DNA of 5,465 nt from Bacteroidaceae bacterium. GTDB taxonomy: Bacteria > Bacteroidota > Bacteroidia > Bacteroidales > Bacteroidaceae. Below, one piece after another: positions 4,878 through 5,465 of the stretch. Position numbers and translations under genes: made by a program. The notes beneath the pieces were generated by a model. The model saw only the letters and a program-made list of their open reading frames with translations, had not been told where the DNA came from and made no database searches. Every line of letters begins with the position of its first letter. Within the stretch, counting starts at the first letter, position 1. The stretch spans positions 1-5,465 of the forward strand of contig JAGCWG010000037.1 in NCBI GenBank assembly GCA_017961965.1, read 5' to 3'.

Positions 4878-5465
4878 CTATTTTTTGTTTTTCCTTATCA
4901 ATGCCTTGATGTTTTCCACGCTTGCACCAGTGGTGAAGCCATCGGCAGGAGTGTGGAGACAGTAGTCAACGAGGCGTGCCACGGTAGATGTTGCCACGTG
5001 CATGCGAGTGTCGGATGAGGCATAGTAGATATATACCTTGTCGTCCATGGAGTGCATGGCACCGCCGTGTGGAGCATCGTCGCATCCGTCGGCTATCCAT
5101 CCGTTGGCAAAGGTCACGTTCATTACGTCGCCTATGTATTCCTCTCCCTGTGGTACGAGGAAGTAGCCACCTGGTTGTGCAATGACCTTGGTAGGGTCGT
5201 CAAGTGCGGTCATGTACATATAGAGGACATAACGCAGGCCTGAGGCACATCCGCGTACTCCGTGGGCAAGGTGAAGCCATCCCTTCGGAGTCTTGATAGG
5301 ATGAGGACCCTCGCCATTCTTCACTTCCATGATGGTGTGGTAATGACGTGCGTTGATGATGGTCTCTTCCTTTACCTCCGCGTGTTCGATGTCGTCAATG
5401 AGTGCCCAGCCTATACCACCGCCAGAGCCTGCATCAATGAAACCGTCCTGAGGACGGGTGTAGAG
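4878..5465 (-). CDS. GH130 4-O-beta-D-mannosyl-D-glucose phosphorylase, C-terminal half (5' end beyond window)
   Basis: The frame is open from the window edge for 195 codons to the TAG at 4878-4880, so the start and the N-terminal half are missing. An internal Met at 5330 is not the start, because conserved family sequence continues upstream of it (LYTRPQDGFIDAGSGGGIGW). The visible half closely resembles B. fragilis mannosylglucose phosphorylase (EC 2.4.1.281, GH130 subfamily 1) from memory: EVKNGEGPHPIKTPKGWLHL, AHGVR, LRYVLYMYMTALDDPT, NGWIAD and YYASSDTRMHVATST. The enzyme is a cytosolic five-bladed beta-propeller that phosphorolyses mannosyl-beta-1,4-glucose to alpha-mannose 1-phosphate and glucose. 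The Lys and His of the first two motifs belong to the phosphate-site region, while the catalytic Asp lies in the missing part. A stretch at 5043-5090 (GCDDAPHGGAMHSMDD) appears longer than in the Bacteroides enzyme. The symporter gene follows 104 bp downstream. Confidence 0.96.
   Translation of the reverse strand, partial: LYTRPQDGFIDAGSGGGIGWALIDDIEHAEVKEETIINARHYHTIMEVKNGEGPHPIKTPKGWLHLAHGVRGCASGLRYVLYMYMTALDDPTKVIAQPGGYFLVPQGEEYIGDVMNVTFANGWIADGCDDAPHGGAMHSMDDKVYIYYASSDTRMHVATSTVARLVDYCLHTPADGFTTGASVENIKALIRKNKK

Noticed and set aside
4878..5330. Treating Met at 5330 as the start of a small 150-residue protein
   Set aside because: Conserved GH130 sequence continues in frame upstream of this Met to the window edge, so it is an internal methionine.

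Overview
The window looks like a chromosomal piece of a Bacteroidota genome, most plausibly a Prevotella-like gut or rumen anaerobe. This rests on protein resemblance to characterised Bacteroides fragilis mannan enzymes (compared from memory), on starts without Shine-Dalgarno sequences, and on AT-rich, repeat-filled spacers between genes of moderate GC. No rRNA gene or other phylogenetic marker is present, so the genus is an inference.

All five genes lie on the minus strand. In transcription order (right to left) they are: a 5'-truncated GH130 4-O-beta-D-mannosyl-D-glucose phosphorylase (4878-5465), a GPH/MelB-type sugar:cation symporter (3442-4773), a cellobiose/mannobiose 2-epimerase (2073-3299), a class I mannose-6-phosphate isomerase manA (916-1902), and the N-terminal third or less of a secreted GH36 alpha-galactosidase (1-501, cut by the window edge). 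Together they form the downstream part of a beta-mannan/galactomannan utilisation locus. The alpha-galactosidase trims galactosyl branches in the periplasm and the symporter imports beta-1,4-mannobiose. The epimerase converts it to mannosyl-glucose, and the phosphorylase splits that into mannose 1-phosphate and glucose. After a phosphomannomutase step encoded elsewhere, ManA feeds mannose 6-phosphate into glycolysis as fructose 6-phosphate. No endo-mannanase, SusC/SusD pair or regulator is visible here.

The enzymes are recognisable; the less ordinary material is between them. Every spacer (4774-4877, 3300-3441, 1903-2072, 502-915) carries repeats or hairpins. The epimerase-manA spacer holds a 121-bp element with near-perfect 27-bp inverted ends and an internal third copy of the AT-rich arm, so two folds compete. 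The manA-GH36 spacer holds a nested inverted repeat of about 280 bp, built from 9-bp CTCTGTGTT-type units and ATTCGTG-type units around an AT-rich core. The symporter-epimerase spacer has a GC-rich hairpin whose 3' half is a four-run G-quadruplex motif. These look like small non-coding repeat elements lodged in an operon and may set expression boundaries within it. I saw no tRNA, rRNA, CRISPR, insertion sequence or transposase gene.
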